A stretch of DNA of 64,000 nt from Enterococcus pallens ATCC BAA-351 (GCF_000407485.1 NZ_ASWD01000002.1:124001-188000), one strand, 5' to 3'. Counted from the stretch's first letter, positions 51,731-61,529 are shown. Notes: a model not told the origin generated them from the letters alone. Numbers and translations are program-made.

Positions 51731-52939
51731 TTATAGGTGGTGAAACAATAGCTTATCGAGAAATCCTGAGAAAATCAGGAAGCTAAAACATACAGCGTTG
51801 AACGTTAAAAATACTGCCAAGGCATGAGTCAAACGATTAGAAGGCAGCTCTTTATGCTTCTTCTTAAATCTCAACCAAACATCGGTTAAACAAATCAGCG
51901 TTGCATGATAAAAACCGTAAAGCAGATAATACCAGGTCAGCCCATGCCAAACGCCCATGATCATAAACAGGGCAAAGTAACCTACGTTTGAAGCCACAAT
52001 ACGACTCTTAAAGGTTTTCTTTTTCAGCAGGGTGAACATTAAACGCATATAAATATAATCACGGAACCAGAAGGACAAGGTCATGTGCCAGCGATTCCAG
52101 AATTCCTTAATATTCCAAGACAGAAATGGCTTATTAAAGTTCGGTGGTGTTTCAAAGCCCATCAGTTTACTAGTCCCGATTGCAAAGAGACTGTACCCAG
52201 CAAAATCGAAGAACAAGTACATGCTGTAAATGTACATGTAAGCAACCAAGGCCCATGAGAATCCACCATGCCGCATGGCAAGATGATCAGCAATTGGCAG
52301 CCATACTTGCCCGAAATAATAGCCAATAATGAACTTGTAAAGGAAGCCTAAGAAAATATTCTTAACTCCGTCTCCCAACAGATCGACGTATTTATCTGGT
52401 GTCGGCGGTTCTTCCAAATCTTTGGTGAATCGACGATACCGGTCAATTGGACCAGACGAAATCGTAGGAAAGAACAGCAAGAACTGGATGTAATGCAGCG
52501 GACTATATTCCTTGATCATACCGTCCCGCATTTCCATGATCATCTGTACCGACTTGAAGGTTAGGTAAGAAATTCCTAAAAAACCGACAATCGAAGCATT
52601 TCCATTTTCCAAAAACGGCGTAATCTTAACTAAGATGAGTGGCAAAATACTTAAAAATACCGCTGTATAAAAAACACCTGTTTTATTTTGCTTTGTACGA
52701 TACCGATGATACAGCCAAACTAACAAGCTTTGATAAATGACGTATGCTATTAAGGCCAAACCTTGGTTAGCATCTGCTCCACCAAAGGAAATATAGAGAA
52801 ATAGCAGCGTTACGATGGATTGATAGATTGGCAACCGTTTGCCCTTCCAAAGCAATGCTATGATAATCGGCAGCAATGCAATCACTAGATACACGAAATA
52901 GCTAGGTGCAGCGTACGGATTCATATGTGGCAATATCAT
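51731..52939 (-). CDS. dltB: D-alanyl transfer protein DltB (MBOAT)
   Basis: This 402-residue membrane O-acyltransferase has about eleven helices. The catalytic His lies in IMGVWHGLTWYYLLYG, and the cytoplasmic funnel region has WNIKEFWNRWHMTLSFWFRD. It passes D-alanine from DltC towards the outside. It overlaps dltA by 4 bp. Confidence 0.97.
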   Translation of the reverse strand: MILPHMNPYAAPSYFVYLVIALLPIIIALLWKGKRLPIYQSIVTLLFLYISFGGADANQGLALIAYVIYQSLLVWLYHRYRTKQNKTGVFYTAVFLSILPLILVKITPFLENGNASIVGFLGISYLTFKSVQMIMEMRDGMIKEYSPLHYIQFLLFFPTISSGPIDRYRRFTKDLEEPPTPDKYVDLLGDGVKNIFLGFLYKFIIGYYFGQVWLPIADHLAMRHGGFSWALVAYMYIYSMYLFFDFAGYSLFAIGTSKLMGFETPPNFNKPFLSWNIKEFWNRWHMTLSFWFRDYIYMRLMFTLLKKKTFKSRIVASNVGYFALFMIMGVWHGLTWYYLLYGFYHATLICLTDVWLRFKKKHKELPSNRLTHALAVFLTFNAVCFSFLIFSGFLDKLLFHHL

Positions 52940-54417
52940 GATTGATTCACCTCAGCAATCAATCCTTTACGATCCAGCTTGCCATTAGCAGTGCGAGGCA
53001 GCTGCTCCACATAGACAAAGCGTTGAGGTATCATGTAGTCCATCACACTATCTGCTAATTCTTCTTTAATAGCCTTGGTTAGCTGAAAAGCTTTCTCAAA
53101 GGAATTGTCTGTTGCAACGACATATGCTACCAGCTGTTGGACCTTATGCTGCTGGTACTTTGGCACAACAACTGCCTGTTGTACATAAGAAACTTGTTCT
53201 AAATGATGATCAATATCTTCCAATTCGATCCGATACCCATGAAGCTTCACTTGAAAATCAATTCGACCTTCATATAAAAGCAAGCCATCCTCAGTGATAT
53301 GAATCGCATCACCTGTACGATAAACCCGGATACCCTCTTCGGTGAAGAACGCAGCTTCAGTTTTCTCAGGGTTGTTCATGTAACCCTTGGAAACACTGGG
53401 GCCTTTGATCAGCAGCTCATTGTCTTCAGTCAACCGAACTTCAGTATCAGCTTTTACGTAGCCAATTGGCACTCGATCGAACTTTTCCAACAAATCAGAG
53501 GTTACTTCCACCCCAGAGATAGCCACCGTTGCTTCAGTGGGTCCGTAGGTATTGAAAACCTTAGCGTCGGGGAAGCGCCGTAATAATTCTTGGGCTGTTT
53601 TCCGCGGCAGTTCTTCGCCACAAAACTGGAATATTTTTAAGGATGGAATATGTTCTCCATCGAACTTCTTTTCCATTAAACAAATATCCATAAATGAAGG
53701 AGTGGATACCCAGACATCTAAAGATAAAGTAGGCAAAAAGGCAAACAACGTTTTGAAATCATTAATGATTTGTTTTTCCATCGGTACTAGGGTTCCGCCA
53801 CTGCACAATGCTGGATAGATACTCATGACTGATAGATCAAAGGAATACGGTGCTTGAGACAAAAAACGCATGCCTTCTTTAATCCCAAAATCTGCCAAGT
53901 CCCAGCTGACAAAGCTGATCAGATTGTCGTGGCTGATCTGAACCCCTTTAGGAACACCAGTGGTTCCTGAAGTAAAGATGATGTAGTAATTCTCGTCTCC
54001 TGCTACTGGTTGTAATGAAACCGGTGAGCAGCTTTTCATCTCTTCTTTCATTTCTACGAAGGGCAAGACAGGAATGTCCGTTTCTACACCTGATGGCCAT
54101 TGACTGACACTTACTATTAATGCCGGTTTTGCTACTTCTAAGATTAATTGAATGCGATCAATCGGTGTAGTGGACTCGATGGGAATATACGCATGACCCG
54201 ATTTTGCAGCGGCTAAAAAGCCTACCAGCATTTCAAATTCCAATTCACCAAATACGACAATCGGTGCTTTAGCTGGTACATTATCCTGCAAGTAATAGGC
54301 CAGCTGTTGAGATTGTTCTTGTAAAGTTTGATAGGTGAAAGATTCAGACTCAGATTGGTAGGCCAAGCGGTCAGGATCTTTTTGCGCCCATTGTTCAATT
54401 TGTTCAATAATTGTCAT
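52936..54417 (-). CDS. dltA: D-alanine--D-alanyl carrier protein ligase DltA
   Basis: This 493-residue adenylating enzyme has P-loop FTSGTTGVPKGV, FNTYGPTEATV, YRTGD and the late Lys in RTANGKLDRKGL. It activates D-alanine with ATP and loads DltC. Complete and of normal length. Confidence 0.97.
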   Translation of the reverse strand: MTIIEQIEQWAQKDPDRLAYQSESESFTYQTLQEQSQQLAYYLQDNVPAKAPIVVFGELEFEMLVGFLAAAKSGHAYIPIESTTPIDRIQLILEVAKPALIVSVSQWPSGVETDIPVLPFVEMKEEMKSCSPVSLQPVAGDENYYIIFTSGTTGVPKGVQISHDNLISFVSWDLADFGIKEGMRFLSQAPYSFDLSVMSIYPALCSGGTLVPMEKQIINDFKTLFAFLPTLSLDVWVSTPSFMDICLMEKKFDGEHIPSLKIFQFCGEELPRKTAQELLRRFPDAKVFNTYGPTEATVAISGVEVTSDLLEKFDRVPIGYVKADTEVRLTEDNELLIKGPSVSKGYMNNPEKTEAAFFTEEGIRVYRTGDAIHITEDGLLLYEGRIDFQVKLHGYRIELEDIDHHLEQVSYVQQAVVVPKYQQHKVQQLVAYVVATDNSFEKAFQLTKAIKEELADSVMDYMIPQRFVYVEQLPRTANGKLDRKGLIAEVNQS

Positions 54418-54431
54418 AGCTGCTGCCCTCC

Positions 54432-54581
54432 TTAAAACTCGTTGTAAATGAAATTACCACCATGAATGCTCTTGTAATGGTATAGGTAAATCAAAAATAA
54501 AATAATGGCAAAATAAAAGATGGTTTTGCCGACAAAGCCCAGCCAATACTTGACTGACGGCCGTTGTAGGATTTCTCGCAT
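54432..54581 (-). CDS. dltX: Teichoic acid D-Ala incorporation-associated protein DltX
   Basis: This 49-residue membrane protein has one helix (FYFAIILFLIYLYHYKS) and a C-terminal NFIYNEF, the conserved DltX tail that interacts with DltB/DltD. It is the first gene of the operon; GGGAGG lies upstream of the start at 54581. A longer in-frame start is not supported. Confidence 0.93.
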   Translation of the reverse strand: MREILQRPSVKYWLGFVGKTIFYFAIILFLIYLYHYKSIHGGNFIYNEF

Positions 54582-54608
54582 TGGTATGCCTCCCTTACTT
54601 TCGAACCC

Positions 54609-54614
54609 ATTATA
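54609..54614 (-). promoter_or_regulatory. -10 element of the dlt operon promoter
   Basis: A perfect TATAAT on the minus strand, about 28 bp upstream of dltX. No convincing -35 is found, which fits a promoter that needs an activator. Confidence 0.5.
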
Positions 54615-54759
54615 GTCAGTTTGGCAAGAAAAGACCATTTATTGGCCTTGTATTCAGCGAACAGTTTTGTCACATTAACCAATGTGGAGCTGTTTCAGCG
54701 ATCAAAAACTCTTTTTGTTATAATTATAGAGAATAAACTAGAGAACCAGGAGTGATAGG

Positions 54760-56223
54760 ATGAAGGATGCTACTTATTGGAGTGAACAATTTAAGCAAAA
54801 AGAAATCAGTTTAGCCGAATATTATCAAGCATTAAGCCAGCGGATAAAGCAGGAAAATTCTGCCTTGAATGCTTGGGTGGAATGGTCTGGAGAAGAACTG
54901 ATGCAACAGCAAGTAGCTGATTTTGCAATTGCTGAAGATGCACCTTTTGCAGGTGTTCCCTTTCCGTTAAAAATGTTGGGCGGTCAAGACAAAGCGGGCT
55001 GGAAATCAACCAATGGCTCCCGGTTGTTGGCGGAGATACGCGCTCATAAAACCTCCAACTTCACCGAAAAAATTGAAGAACTAGGCTTTATTCCAGCTGG
55101 CAAAACCAATGCCCCAGAATTTGGTTTTAAAAATATCACAGATCCAGTGCTCTACGGACCAGCTCGCAATCCGTGGAATACCGAACATTCACCTGGTGGC
55201 TCCAGTGGCGGTGCAGCGGCAGCGGTAGCTAGTGGCATTGTTCCGATTGCCGGTGCCAGTGATGGAGGTGGCTCGATTCGAATTCCGGCTTCTTTCTGCG
55301 GATTAATCGGATTGAAGCCCACTCGCGGAGCAATGCCTAGCGGACCAGGCGGCTGGCGTGGCTGGCAGGGCGCATCGATTGATTTTGCTTTGACCGTTTC
55401 TATGCGGGATACGAAAAAATTATTTTATGCTTTACGAGGAAATGAGAAGGCTGCGCCCTATCATCCACCAATGGATGAGTGGCAATCCCACACAACTCCT
55501 AAGTCATTAAAGATTGCATATCTAACGGATTCGCCAATTGGCAGCAGCGTGTCGGATGAAGCGGTGAAGGCTGTGCAGAACAGCTTGAAACAGCTGATAG
55601 AATTAGGTCATGAGGTCACGGAAATTGCTTGGCCAGTGGATGGTCAACAATTGATTCGAAGCTATTATTCCATGAACGCCGCTGAGACTTCTGCGATGTT
55701 TGATGGCATTCAACAACGGCTAGGCAGACCATTAACAATTAACGATATGGAGTTGCTGACCTGGGGCATTTATCAATATGGTGAAAAGACACCAGTAAAG
55801 AACTACGTGAATGCTTTAAACTTATGGGATCGAGCCGCTGCTGCGATGGAGCAGCTATTTACTCAGTATGATCTATTCTTAACACCAACCACTGCTTTTC
55901 CAGCGCCGAGAATTGACGAGGAATTACAGAGCGACAATATCCGCGAACGATTGATGAATGCGGAAAGTCTGTCCGAAGAAAAATTAGCAAGTCTTGTTTA
56001 TGAAATGTTTGAAAAGAGCCTGACATTGACACCTTTTACCCAGTTGGCGAATTTGACTGGACAGCCAGCGATTAGTTTACCTGCTCATTTAACGGCAGAA
56101 GGCTTGCCACTAGGGATTCAGTTTATGGCTTCTAAAGGTCGCGAGGACTTATTATTGGCGATTGGTCAACAGCTTGAGGAGCAGGGCTGCTTTATTTTAC
56201 CGGAGGCTTATCGGGATAATTAA
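54760..56223 (+). CDS. Amidase-signature family amidase
   Basis: This 487-residue enzyme has the Ser-cisSer-Lys triad of the amidase-signature family: Lys in VPFPLKMLGG, first Ser in the SPGGSSGGAAAAVASG block and nucleophile in GASDGGGSIRIPASFCG. It is related to 6-aminohexanoate-cyclic-dimer hydrolase-like and GatA-like amidases, but it is not next to gatC/gatB, so it is a free amidase. It is divergent from dlt and a terminator follows. Substrate unknown. Confidence 0.88.
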   Translation: MKDATYWSEQFKQKEISLAEYYQALSQRIKQENSALNAWVEWSGEELMQQQVADFAIAEDAPFAGVPFPLKMLGGQDKAGWKSTNGSRLLAEIRAHKTSNFTEKIEELGFIPAGKTNAPEFGFKNITDPVLYGPARNPWNTEHSPGGSSGGAAAAVASGIVPIAGASDGGGSIRIPASFCGLIGLKPTRGAMPSGPGGWRGWQGASIDFALTVSMRDTKKLFYALRGNEKAAPYHPPMDEWQSHTTPKSLKIAYLTDSPIGSSVSDEAVKAVQNSLKQLIELGHEVTEIAWPVDGQQLIRSYYSMNAAETSAMFDGIQQRLGRPLTINDMELLTWGIYQYGEKTPVKNYVNALNLWDRAAAAMEQLFTQYDLFLTPTTAFPAPRIDEELQSDNIRERLMNAESLSEEKLASLVYEMFEKSLTLTPFTQLANLTGQPAISLPAHLTAEGLPLGIQFMASKGREDLLLAIGQQLEEQGCFILPEAYRDN

Positions 56224-56239
56224 ATAGTTGAAGTTGTAA

Positions 56240-56268
56240 AAAAGCCGTGACTGACAGTCACGGCTTCG
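56240..56268. terminator. Terminator between amidase and hicB
   Basis: A stem of aagccgtgact with its complement, a short 3-base loop and flanking A/T runs; it serves the convergent genes. Confidence 0.75.
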
Positions 56269-56281
56269 TTTGAACATTTAG

Positions 56282-56668
56282 TTAAACGCCCAACTTTTCT
56301 TTTAGTGCTTCCGTTAGAACTAAAGAGAAATTAATGTTCTCTTCTTTACCAAGTGCATCGAGATAGCGCGGAATAGTCAGAGTCTTCTTAACTGCTTGGT
56401 TATCAAACTTTAGTCGATAAATATCTGTATTCACTTCAATTGGAATCAATAAGTCTCCCTTTGGAACTGAAATTTCAACTGGCTGCAACGGTTCAGGGAT
56501 TGTTTCTCCATCATCCTCTGCGTTGATCAGCCAACCCGCTAATAGATCTTTAGCCATATATAAAGCATCGTGCATATCCGATCCGAAAGTAAAAGCACCA
56601 TCTAATCCTGGAAATTCTATATTAATTCCATCATCAGCCAAGTTAAATAAAGCATAGTAAATATACAT
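56282..56668 (-). CDS. hicB: HicB-family antitoxin
   Basis: This 128-residue protein has a partial RNase H-like fold with YYALFNLADDGINIEFPGL (typical HicB beginning), SDMHDALYMAKDLLAGWL, and a C-terminal ribbon-helix-helix-like end (FDNQAVKKTLTIPRYLDAL). It neutralises HicA and binds its own promoter. hicA precedes it by 60 bp. Confidence 0.9.
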   Translation of the reverse strand: MYIYYALFNLADDGINIEFPGLDGAFTFGSDMHDALYMAKDLLAGWLINAEDDGETIPEPLQPVEISVPKGDLLIPIEVNTDIYRLKFDNQAVKKTLTIPRYLDALGKEENINFSLVLTEALKEKLGV

Positions 56669-56728
56669 AGTATTGACCCCTTTCTAGTAGAAAATAGTGA
56701 CACAGGTGTTCAAGAAAGCGAACATTTT

Positions 56729-56914
56729 TCATCTTAAACCTGCTTGGCTTAAGATGTTATTCGCAGTTCCTTTTGGGATATCTTTACTACCATGTTCAGG
56801 TACTGTAACTTTTCCCTTTTTTGTTGGATGAAGAAAATGTCTATGACTTCCTTTTTGATTCTTCTCGTACCAGCCATCAGATTCAAGCAGTTTGATCATT
56901 TCTTTTGCTTTCAC
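56729..56914 (-). CDS. hicA: HicA-family mRNA interferase toxin
   Basis: This 61-residue double-stranded-RNA-binding-fold toxin has the catalytic His in QKGSHRHFLHP and the end TVPEHGSKDIPKGT, the standard HicA signature. It cleaves mRNA when HicB is lost. The gene order is hicA-hicB, with the promoter directly upstream. Intact. Confidence 0.92.
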   Translation of the reverse strand: MKAKEMIKLLESDGWYEKNQKGSHRHFLHPTKKGKVTVPEHGSKDIPKGTANNILSQAGLR

Positions 56915-56935
56915 ACTCTATTCCTCTCTATCTAC

Positions 56936-56964
56936 AGTATAGCACGTATAATAACACGTGTAAA
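56936..56964 (-). promoter_or_regulatory. Promoter and putative operator of hicAB
   Basis: On the minus strand TTTACA (56959-56964) and TATACT (56936-56941) are 17 bp apart. Two ACGTG direct repeats lie inside the spacer region and could be bound by HicB. Confidence 0.65.
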
Positions 56965-57034
56965 ACGAAAGTATGCCTATTTCTTAATCCTGACTTATCT
57001 TCCTTTAAAACCTCCGTTAATTTAATTACGTCAT

Positions 57035-57274
57035 TCATCCCCACTCATCTTCAAGCTCCGCTACTTTATCTCTCCAGCTTTCGCCAAATACTTCTTCGAC
57101 TGAGTAATATTTCTTAGTGGATATTTCAAAAGGAATTTTTTTCTTGTTGACAATTTGCTTGAAATACATGGTAATGGCAGTCGTGTAGTCTAAGCCTAAT
57201 TCTTCAAGAACTTTTGCTGTTTCTTCTTTTAGTTCTTTGTCTAAATTAATATTTAACCTTTCTTTTGTCTTCAT
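57035..57274 (-). CDS. RelB/DinJ-family antitoxin without adjacent toxin
   Basis: This 79-residue ribbon-helix-helix antitoxin has the beginning KERLNINLDKELKEETAKVL, LDYTTAITMYFKQIV and FEISTKKYYS, as in DinJ/RelB. A YafQ/RelE toxin gene usually follows; here only about 70 bp of non-coding DNA separate it from the hicA promoter and no RelE-like ORF exists. It is therefore an orphan antitoxin or the rest of a lost pair. AAAGGAG precedes it. Confidence 0.85.
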   Translation of the reverse strand: MKTKERLNINLDKELKEETAKVLEELGLDYTTAITMYFKQIVNKKKIPFEISTKKYYSVEEVFGESWRDKVAELEDEWG

Positions 57275-57403
57275 CGTGTTCTCCTTTCAAATCAAGACGT
57301 CTTTTACACACCATTTATACACCTGTTGTATTACTTTTTATATCCTTTACACATAAATTCCTTTCATTGCAGGCCTAAATATCTCGTGTATAAGCTTATT
57401 ACA
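57275..57403 (-). promoter_or_regulatory. Upstream region of the orphan antitoxin with GTGTA repeats
   Basis: On the minus strand the motif GTGTA recurs (TGTGTAAAGG, GGTGTATAAATGG, GTGTGTAAAAG), with a TATAAA box between. Such repeats are common in autoregulated antitoxin operons, but I cannot fix the exact -35/-10. Confidence 0.4.
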
Positions 57404-57456
57404 AAGAGAAAACACCAAAATGGACGAGCTTTTTCGCCATTTTGGTGTTTTCTCTT
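57404..57456 (-). terminator. Terminator of the hydantoinase operon
   Basis: A 20-bp perfect stem (aagagaaaacaccaaaatgg) with a 13-base loop lies downstream of the last gene of the cluster; flanking A/T runs allow it to work both ways. Confidence 0.85.
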
Positions 57457-57506
57457 ACTACTATAAGTTGTTAATTTGAGCTCAATGCGGTCTTGTCTTT
57501 GTCTCG

Positions 57507-59048
57507 CTAGAAAACAAGTTTCCCCGCAACCTTTGCTTTGATATTCACTGCTTGCTTCGGTAGATAAGCCAATGGAATAACTTCGATAGAAATAGTTGCT
57601 AGAGCTTCTTGCTTGGCACCAGATTCTATTGCCGCAGCTTCGGCTGTTTGAAGCGCTTGAGCTACTACCGCCTCTTGAGTGGTTCCTTCCAATGAATAGA
57701 CAGAATTTACTTCACCAGAAACTTCTCCTAAAGCAGCCCCAATTGCATTGGCTGCATCATAATTTTCCGGAATAATCACTTCGGAGACACCACTCATTTC
57801 CTTTGGTAAAATAATGCTGCCGCCCCCCACAAGAATAACTGGAACTTCACCACTATCGGTTTTCATTTGATCGATAGCATCTTCAATCAAGTCCTTGATT
57901 TTTGCTTTAGCACCCGTCACTAACGCTTCGTCTAGGCTAGGTGCCTGAATACCAGCTATTTCATGATTTTCGCGATTGGCAATAGCAATGTCAGTCGCAC
58001 ACAACGTACTGCCGCCAAAGGCTAAGCTTTCTTCTAAAATACGGTACCCTAAACTTTCAGGTCCTACTTTGATTTCATCCTCTTGAGTGACGATCGTTCC
58101 GCCACCAAGACCAATTGACAAAACATCGGGCATTCTAAAATTGGTTCGAATGCCACCGATTACCGTCGCTAAGGAAGATTCACGAGGGAAGCCTTTCTTC
58201 AAAACACCAATATCCGTAGTCGTACCGCCAACGTCCACCACCAATGCATCCTTCAAGCCGCTTAAATGAGCAGCTCCACGAATCGAGTTAGTCGGGCCGC
58301 AACCGATAGTTAACACGGGATAACTCAATGCTTTAGTTAAATTCATTAGTGTCCCATCATTTTGACAGATATATACATCCGCAGAGATCTGATTTTTGGT
58401 TAGTGCCTGCTGAAGTCCTTGAACCATCTCAACAATTGTCTTGGTTAATGCTGCATTTAGAATACTGGCGTTTTCTCTTTCCAACAATCCGACTGAACCG
58501 ATTTCACCAGAAAGAGTCACTGGGACATCCAGCTCTTCTGCTACTATTTTAGCGACTTCACGTTCCTGTTGGTTGTTGACGGGTGAAAAAACGCCAACTA
58601 CAGCGACTGCTTCAACCTTACCTTTTAGCTTTTGACAAACCTGACGGATTTCAGCTTCATCAATTTCAGCGATTTTATCGCCATTGTATTCATAGCCGCC
58701 AGATACAATAAAGGATTGACAGTCCATTTTCTCGGCTAAATCCTCTGGCCAGCCGATCATCGGCTCTACCGAGGTAGTGGCTGGTTTTGCTAGGCGCAGA
58801 ATCCCCACTTTACTTAGCTCTTTGCGTTGGACAATGGCATTGGTACAGTGCGTTGTTCCTAGCATGACAACCTTGATTTTTTCAGCAGGAATATTGGTTT
58901 CCTGCAGTACTTTTTGGATGGCTAAGTCGATGCCTTGGCTCACATCTTCCATGGTCGGGCTTTTAATTTTCCCGATGCAGTGCAGCTGTTCGTCTAAAAT
59001 CGCGCAGTCTGTATTGGTTCCGCCAACGTCGATGCCTAATCTATACAT
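57507..59048 (-). CDS. Hydantoinase/oxoprolinase-family ATPase (HyuA-like)
   Basis: This 513-residue protein has the ASKHA fold: N-terminal YRLGIDVGGTNTDCAILDE, VVMLGTTHCTNAIVQRK, and the second phosphate loop VVDVGGTTTDIGVLKKGFP. HyuA-type enzymes couple ATP cleavage to opening of hydantoin-like or oxoproline rings. It is about 170 residues shorter than the long HyuA/OplA subunits and lacks a HyuB partner; instead it overlaps a DUF917 gene by 8 bp, an arrangement typical of the short branch. The substrate is unknown. Confidence 0.85.
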   Translation of the reverse strand: MYRLGIDVGGTNTDCAILDEQLHCIGKIKSPTMEDVSQGIDLAIQKVLQETNIPAEKIKVVMLGTTHCTNAIVQRKELSKVGILRLAKPATTSVEPMIGWPEDLAEKMDCQSFIVSGGYEYNGDKIAEIDEAEIRQVCQKLKGKVEAVAVVGVFSPVNNQQEREVAKIVAEELDVPVTLSGEIGSVGLLERENASILNAALTKTIVEMVQGLQQALTKNQISADVYICQNDGTLMNLTKALSYPVLTIGCGPTNSIRGAAHLSGLKDALVVDVGGTTTDIGVLKKGFPRESSLATVIGGIRTNFRMPDVLSIGLGGGTIVTQEDEIKVGPESLGYRILEESLAFGGSTLCATDIAIANRENHEIAGIQAPSLDEALVTGAKAKIKDLIEDAIDQMKTDSGEVPVILVGGGSIILPKEMSGVSEVIIPENYDAANAIGAALGEVSGEVNSVYSLEGTTQEAVVAQALQTAEAAAIESGAKQEALATISIEVIPLAYLPKQAVNIKAKVAGKLVF

Positions 59049-60132
59049 GTACTTTTTCCCCCATCAATTTCTCTACCGGCACATAATCGATGTCGTAGCC
59101 GAAATATTTCGGTCCAGCCACCTCAATGCCTTTTTCGGTACGCCATTTGGGATCACAAGGTAAGGCGATCATGTGGATGCGAGCGCCATAGCGTAAAGTC
59201 TCTGTAGTGATCGGTCGGCCTGTTTCATGGTCCAGAGCGCAGATCAAGTCTGGAGTAGAAGCTACTACTTCCCCATTCTTTTTCGCTAAAAGCAGTTCAT
59301 TTTGAAAAAGGACTTCCAGCTCTTCACCTTTATTTTGGTTAATTCCAGATAAGGTAGTACGGCCCCGAGTGAAGCCGCCCTCTACGTTGCGTTCAATGTG
59401 ATTGATCTTACCTTCAAATAATGAATAACCCTTTAGTTTATTCAGTAAACTAGCCACTGGTGAAGCCGAGTCAGTTAAACGGGACAAGGTTGCCCCGATT
59501 TCTTTAGCTAGGCTTAGTGTCCCGCGGATAGCACATTCCTTGACGATTTCTCCTGGAAACACATTATCCACCATATTGGCATTTCCACCCATAACATCTG
59601 TGATGGAGCGAGCGATTTTTTCTGACCATTCGCCGTCCTTTGGATAATAAATAATTCGATTGCCTTGACTGTCGGCCATTGCTACTACTTCTGGCTGATA
59701 GCCCTTTAAGAAAAAGGTCACCATTTGCGATTCGGGGAAGGCCCGTCCCATGGCGTCTGCATCAACAATCGGCAGGCCCATTTTGGCAGCACAGGCAATT
59801 GGCAGCATCGAATTTCCTCCGCCAATTTCAATCGGCATGATTGCTTGGGTCTTTTCTTGAAAGAAGTCTTTTAATGCTTCTACTGGAGCAAAAAGTTCTT
59901 CTTCTGCCGCAATTTTTTCATTAGAAACTGAGGGTGCGCCAATCGCACCGACAGGCATCACCATAGCTTTATCATCTAGCTCATCAACGCTTAAAACCTT
60001 AACTGGTCCATATTTTTGCAGTGCTTGGAGAGCCATTAATTTACCGACGAAGGGATCGCCTCCACCGCCAGTTCCTAACAGGGTTGCGCCTGTAGCAATA
60101 TCGTTTAAATCATCTACTGTGATCCATTCCAT
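59041..60132 (-). CDS. DUF917-family protein (hydantoinase-associated)
   Basis: This 363-residue protein begins WITVDDLNDIATGATLLGTG followed by GGGDP, the hallmark of DUF917. It also has IGGGNSMLPIACAAK and VDADAMGRAFPESQM. The family has no proven activity but is nearly always linked to HyuA-like genes, as here. It lies 3 bp downstream of the permease gene. Confidence 0.88.
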   Translation of the reverse strand: MEWITVDDLNDIATGATLLGTGGGGDPFVGKLMALQALQKYGPVKVLSVDELDDKAMVMPVGAIGAPSVSNEKIAAEEELFAPVEALKDFFQEKTQAIMPIEIGGGNSMLPIACAAKMGLPIVDADAMGRAFPESQMVTFFLKGYQPEVVAMADSQGNRIIYYPKDGEWSEKIARSITDVMGGNANMVDNVFPGEIVKECAIRGTLSLAKEIGATLSRLTDSASPVASLLNKLKGYSLFEGKINHIERNVEGGFTRGRTTLSGINQNKGEELEVLFQNELLLAKKNGEVVASTPDLICALDHETGRPITTETLRYGARIHMIALPCDPKWRTEKGIEVAGPKYFGYDIDYVPVEKLMGEKVHV

Positions 60133-60135
60133 TAG

Positions 60136-61428
60136 CTATTTCCGTCCTTTAGTTAATTTGGTTAATACGAAGTAACAGATTCCAGCAGCAATAATACCGT
60201 CTAGAGCTGAAATATTAGTGATAGTAAACAAGCCGAAACCGGCAGGTGGGGCACTAGTCATAAAGGCTACGACACTGCCGATCACCCAAGAAATAATAGC
60301 AATCGGATAATAATCCTTCAGCTTGCTCTCATAGGCAAAATCATATTTTTCTTTATAGAACACATAGTCAATCATATAAATACCGGCAATTGGCGAAACC
60401 AGCACCGTAATAATCGAAAGAAAGGTTTCAAATTTGCCGTAAATTCCCAGCATAGCCATTAAAATTCCCAATGACCCGCTGATTACCGTAATTAACTTAG
60501 GATTCACTCGCCGAAAAACAATCGAAAAATCTAAAGAAGCCGAATACAGATTATTCGTATTAGTAGTCCACTGTGCTAAGGTTAAAACTAGAATTGACGG
60601 AATTCCTAATCCTAAAGCAAAGAAGACAGCAGTCAAATCACCGGTATCCATCACTTTCACCAAAATCAATGAAATGATAATCATGAAGCTGTTTCCGATA
60701 GTAAACCCAACAAAGCCGGCAATCATCGCCTGCTTAGGATTTTGGGCCCATCGAGCCACATCCGGTGCCATCACTACCCCAACCATATAAACACCAATAA
60801 CCAACGAAACAGCTAAACCAAAAGAAATGGGTGTTCCTTGCGGCGCTGTTGCTAGGCCAGCAGTTCCGTTACTGCTAATCGACATAATTGTAGCTACAAT
60901 GATCAATACAGCCAATAATGGCACTGAATACGTACATAGTTTTTCGATTGCTTGATAACCCCAAAAAGCTGACAGCATCATCAAGCCGCCGCCAATTAAA
61001 GAAAGCAGCCATAATGGTAAGGAGGCACCAGTTAATTGTGTAATGGCACCTCTAATATTTTCGGCAAAGAAACCAATTTGAACGCCAAACCAGCCTAACG
61101 AGGAGATCCCCATAATCAGCCCCATCAATGCTGCCCCATTTTTACCAAAGGCTACTCGGGAAATCATCCCGGTTGATAATCCGGCTTTAGCTCCAATATA
61201 GGTCGCACCAATGGCTAATATACCTAAAACAACTGAACCGATGACTACTGCAGCGATCGCTGTCCAAAATTCCATTCCTTGCGCCAAAGAAATCCCCATA
61301 AACATGCCGGATAGATCAATCCCGATTGCGATCCACACCATGCTGATGGAAAGCCAACGCTTCCGTTCACTTTCTGGTACCCGCTCTCTTTCATAATTTC
61401 CCGTATTCGTTTCCACAACCTCTTCCAT
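60136..61428 (-). CDS. NCS1-family permease (cytosine/purine/hydantoin type, CodB-like)
   Basis: This 430-residue permease has twelve predicted helices. WLSISMVWIAIGIDLSGMFM, SFWGYQAIEKL and VVMAPDVARWAQNPKQA are typical of the cytosine-permease branch of NCS1, proton or sodium symporters for nucleobases, hydantoins and allantoin. As the first gene of the cluster it probably imports the compound handled by the HyuA-like and DUF917 proteins. Confidence 0.88.
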   Translation of the reverse strand: MEEVVETNTGNYERERVPESERKRWLSISMVWIAIGIDLSGMFMGISLAQGMEFWTAIAAVVIGSVVLGILAIGATYIGAKAGLSTGMISRVAFGKNGAALMGLIMGISSLGWFGVQIGFFAENIRGAITQLTGASLPLWLLSLIGGGLMMLSAFWGYQAIEKLCTYSVPLLAVLIIVATIMSISSNGTAGLATAPQGTPISFGLAVSLVIGVYMVGVVMAPDVARWAQNPKQAMIAGFVGFTIGNSFMIIISLILVKVMDTGDLTAVFFALGLGIPSILVLTLAQWTTNTNNLYSASLDFSIVFRRVNPKLITVISGSLGILMAMLGIYGKFETFLSIITVLVSPIAGIYMIDYVFYKEKYDFAYESKLKDYYPIAIISWVIGSVVAFMTSAPPAGFGLFTITNISALDGIIAAGICYFVLTKLTKGRK

Positions 61429-61529
61429 GTATTCCCCTCATTTCTGAATTTTCTGATAAATAAATATTTTCAACATTATAGCGAAGGTCATGCGCAATCG
61501 CTATGTTTCAGGAACTAAAAACAAAACAG

